NCBI GenBank assembly: GCA_023253415.1
Contig: JALRGK010000017.1
Coordinates: 1-14,929, forward strand
Direction: 5' to 3'
Length of the DNA: 14,929 bases
From: Rhodocyclaceae bacterium
Lineage (GTDB): Bacteria; Pseudomonadota; Gammaproteobacteria; Burkholderiales; Rhodocyclaceae
Of this stretch, positions 12,518-14,929 are shown piece after piece (within the stretch, counting starts at the first letter, position 1; each line of letters starts with the position of its first letter). The notes below the pieces were generated by a model. That model searched no databases, was not told where the DNA came from, and saw only the letters and a list, made by a program, of their open reading frames with translations. Both the position numbers and the translations under genes were made by a program.

Positions 12518-14929
12518 ATGACGGCACGTCTACGCGAGATTCCCTACAACTACACTTCGTACTCTGATCGCGAGATCGTGATACGCCTGCTTGGCCAAGA
12601 AAACTGGGCCATTCTGGATGCATTGCGCAGCGAACGTGTCACCGGCCGCTCGGCCCGTATGCTGTATGAAGTACTGGGTGATATCTGGGTCGTGCAACGC
12701 AACCCGTATCTGGAAGACGATCTGTTGCAAAACCCGCAGCGCCAGACGGCGCTGATTTCGGCACTGCGCCATCGCGTGGCAGAAATCGAAAAGCGGCGCG
12801 ACGGCAACGACAAGGTAGCCCAGCTGCTCAAAGCAACCTCTGAAGCCATCAACCGCTTCGCCAAATATCTCGAATCGACGGCTGCTCGCCGTCGCAAAGT
12901 ACTGCGAACGCTCTCGAAACATACGCGGAAAGACAACATTGCGTTTGATGGCCTGGCCCGTGTGTCACACGTGACTGACGCCACCGATTGGCGCGTCGAA
13001 TATCCGTTCGTGGTGCTCTACCCGGACACCGAAGAAGAAATCGGTCCGCTGGTGCGTGACTGCATCAAGCTCGGCCTCACCATCATTCCGCGTGGAGGCG
13101 GCACCGGTTACACCGGCGGTGCCGTGCCGCTCACCGCCGACTCGGTGGTGATCAATACCGAGAAACTGATCGACATCGCACCGGTTGAATTTGTGAACCT
13201 GCCAGGTGTTGACCATGCCGTCGGCACCGTACGCACCGGCGCTGGCGTGGTTACCAAGCGTGTCTCCGAAGCCGCAGAACGGGCTGGACTCGTTTTTGCC
13301 GTGGACCCAACCTCCGCCGAGGCCTCGTGCATTGGCGGCAACATCGCCATGAATGCCGGTGGCAAAAAGGCTGTGCTGTGGGGCACCGCGCTCGACAATC
13401 TGGCCTGGTGGAAAATGGTCACACCAGACGGCAACTGGCTTGAAGTCGAACGTCTCGACCACAACCTGGGCAAAATTCACGAACAGGAAACCGTGCGTTT
13501 CCGCCTCAAGCGTTTTGATGTGCACGGCAAGAAGCTGCTGAGTGAAGAGGTCCTCAGCATGGCGGGCGCAGCCTGCCGCAAGATTGGCCTGGGCAAGGAT
13601 GTCACCGACAAATTCCTCGGTGGTGTACCGGGTGTCCAGAAAGAGGGCACCGACGGCATCATCGTCGCCGCACGCTGGGTTCTGCACAAAATGCCGGCGC
13701 ATACGCGTACGGTGTGTCTGGAGTTCTTCGGCCAGGTCCGCGAAGCCGTGCCGGCCATTGTCGAAATTACGGACTACTTCAAACCCAACGGCGGTGGCCG
13801 CAACCTAGGCGTACTGCTGGCCGGTCTGGAACATCTCGATGAGCGCTACCTCAAGGCTGTGGGCTACGCCACCAAGGCCAAGCGCCACGGGCGCCCGAAG
13901 ATGGTGCTGATTGGTGACCTGGTGGGCGACGACGAACAGTCTGTCATGCAAGCCGCTTCCGAAGTTGTCCGCATGTGCAACCTGCGCGCTGCCGAAGGCT
14001 TCATTGCCGTTAGCCCGGAACAACGCAAGAACTTCTGGCTCGATCGTTCGCGTACCGCGGCGATCTCGAAGCACACCAATGCTTTCAAGCTGAATGAAGA
14101 CGTCGTAATTCCGCTGCCGCGCATGGGTGATTACTGCGACGGTATCGAACGCATCAACATCGAACTCTCTATCGCCAACAAGCTGGCACTGTGCGATGCG
14201 CTCAGCAATTACCTGAGCGGCAACCTCACGCTAGATGCAGGCGATGCCAACGTGGGCAAGGACGTCCTCATTGGCGACCGCGCGCAACAGGCACTTGACG
14301 CCGTAGCACAAGTACGCACGCGCTGGCAGTGGCTGCTTGACCACCTGGATACACCGCTCGGCGAAGCCGAAGCCTCGTTCGCCTCCCTGGGCGTGGTGGC
14401 TGGTCCGCTGGAAAACAAGGCCGCCAACCCGGTACTGTTCCACCGCCTGCAGGATTACAGCGTCCGCGTCTCGTGGAAACAGTCGCTGAAGCCAGCGCTG
14501 GAAAGCATCTTCGACGGCAACGTGTATCGCCCGATACTGGATCGTATCAACGCTATCCACAAAGAAGTGCTCCGCGGCCGTGTCTTCGTTGCGCTGCATA
14601 TGCACGCCGGCGATGGCAACGTGCACACCAACCTGCCGGTCAATTCGGATAACTACCAGATGCTGCAAACTGCTAATGCGGCGGTCGATCGCATCATGGT
14701 CTTGGCCCGCTCGCTGGACGGCGTGATCTCTGGTGAGCACGGTATTGGCATTACCAAGATTGACTATCTGCAAGACGACGAGATGGCCGCGTTCTGGGCT
14801 TACAAGGAAAAGGTGGATCCGGAAGGCCACTTCAACCGCGGCAAGCTGATGCGCGGTGGCAATCTGGATATGGCGTACACGCCCAGCTACAACCTGATCG
14901 GTAGCGAATCGATCGTGATGGAGCAATCG
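12518..14929 (+). CDS. Large FAD-linked oxidase / D-lactate dehydrogenase-like protein with N-terminal DUF3683-type domain (3' end cut by window edge)
   Basis: The frame is open for 804 codons from ATG 12518 to the window end, without a stop. Residues 1-150 form a domain beginning RLREIPYNYTSYSDREIVIRLLG, recalled from betaproteobacterial FAD oxidases annotated with a domain of unknown function (DUF3683). From about 160 comes the PCMH-type FAD-binding domain with PRGGGTGYTGG (191-201), then a segment with the motif ASCIGGNIAMNAGGKK. The C-terminal FAD-oxidase domain has HMHAGDGNVH (694-703), SGEHGIG ending at residue 744, and DPEGHFNRGKLM, typical of glycolate oxidase GlcD and Dld-type enzymes. 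Full-length relatives carry an iron-sulphur/cysteine-rich C-terminal domain, which would lie beyond the edge. A respiratory 2-hydroxyacid (D-lactate or glycolate) dehydrogenase is the likely role; the substrate is inferred. GGAAG lies 14 nt before the ATG, too far for a good ribosome site. Confidence 0.92.
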   Translation, partial: MTARLREIPYNYTSYSDREIVIRLLGQENWAILDALRSERVTGRSARMLYEVLGDIWVVQRNPYLEDDLLQNPQRQTALISALRHRVAEIEKRRDGNDKVAQLLKATSEAINRFAKYLESTAARRRKVLRTLSKHTRKDNIAFDGLARVSHVTDATDWRVEYPFVVLYPDTEEEIGPLVRDCIKLGLTIIPRGGGTGYTGGAVPLTADSVVINTEKLIDIAPVEFVNLPGVDHAVGTVRTGAGVVTKRVSEAAERAGLVFAVDPTSAEASCIGGNIAMNAGGKKAVLWGTALDNLAWWKMVTPDGNWLEVERLDHNLGKIHEQETVRFRLKRFDVHGKKLLSEEVLSMAGAACRKIGLGKDVTDKFLGGVPGVQKEGTDGIIVAARWVLHKMPAHTRTVCLEFFGQVREAVPAIVEITDYFKPNGGGRNLGVLLAGLEHLDERYLKAVGYATKAKRHGRPKMVLIGDLVGDDEQSVMQAASEVVRMCNLRAAEGFIAVSPEQRKNFWLDRSRTAAISKHTNAFKLNEDVVIPLPRMGDYCDGIERINIELSIANKLALCDALSNYLSGNLTLDAGDANVGKDVLIGDRAQQALDAVAQVRTRWQWLLDHLDTPLGEAEASFASLGVVAGPLENKAANPVLFHRLQDYSVRVSWKQSLKPALESIFDGNVYRPILDRINAIHKEVLRGRVFVALHMHAGDGNVHTNLPVNSDNYQMLQTANAAVDRIMVLARSLDGVISGEHGIGITKIDYLQDDEMAAFWAYKEKVDPEGHFNRGKLMRGGNLDMAYTPSYNLIGSESIVMEQS

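Noticed and set aside
12300..12521. 73-codon rightward ORF in the ilvA/oxidase spacer whose stop overlaps the oxidase ATG
   Set aside because: TTG start without ribosome site, no recognisable motif or domain, and it runs through the ilvA promoter. The ATGA overlap is probably chance.
12965..13702. 245-codon ORF antisense to the FAD oxidase
   Set aside because: Shadow of codon bias in a well-conserved oxidase; no motif or ribosome site supports it. The same holds for 14231-14926.
1..14929. Mobile elements, CRISPR arrays, toxin-antitoxin pairs or defence genes
   Set aside because: No transposase, integrase, regular repeat array or defence domain was seen on either strand, and all long frames are housekeeping genes with uniform composition.

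Overview
The window reads as ordinary chromosomal DNA of a betaproteobacterium with moderately high GC. Three things point there: an hpf-ptsN-hprK cluster (HPr kinase next to EIIA-Ntr is typical of alpha- and betaproteobacteria), a very large FAD oxidase with the N-terminal domain known from betaproteobacterial genomes, and a slt / NDUFA9-like / cca / MidA / pteridine reductase / ttcA neighbourhood that I recall from that class. I cannot name the order or genus. I see no mobile element, phage gene, CRISPR array, tRNA or rRNA.

Layout. (1) Positions 1-1858, + strand: the end of a nitrogen-PTS cluster, with hpf (5' end just outside the window), a strong intrinsic terminator, ptsN and hprK. (2) 1871-3601, - strand: a two-gene unit, pteridine reductase-like SDR then ttcA 4 nt downstream. 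A candidate 21-codon leader ORF with a perfect Shine-Dalgarno overlaps the SDR start. (3) 3642-4874, + strand: a MidA/NDUFAF7-type methyltransferase, divergent from the SDR. (4) 4888-9781, - strand: soluble lytic transglycosylase, an NDUFA9-like atypical SDR, cca and an alpha/beta hydrolase, the last three tightly packed. (5) 9864-10445, + strand: 5-formyltetrahydrofolate cyclo-ligase, divergent from slt. (6) 10411-12290, - strand: ilvA followed by a small three-helix membrane protein that overlaps the end of the cyclo-ligase tail to tail. (7) 12518 to the window end, + strand: a large FAD-linked oxidase, open at the right edge.

Functional themes. hpf, ptsN and hprK link ribosome hibernation to phosphotransfer signalling. 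ttcA and cca act on tRNA (2-thiocytidine formation; CCA-end synthesis). The pteridine reductase and the cyclo-ligase both bear on folate/pterin chemistry. MidA and the NDUFA9-like protein both resemble mitochondrial complex I factors. slt remodels murein, ilvA opens isoleucine synthesis, and the oxidase is probably a 2-hydroxyacid dehydrogenase.

Most worth a second look: the leader ORF and GTGA coupling ahead of the pteridine reductase; a CCA enzyme that appears to lack the HD domain; a terminator placed directly against the ptsN start codon; and many start codons without a Shine-Dalgarno, two of them where a promoter -10 would give leaderless or nearly leaderless mRNA. Nothing here looks like a new multi-gene system. 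The interest lies in gene starts, small ORFs and domain loss.
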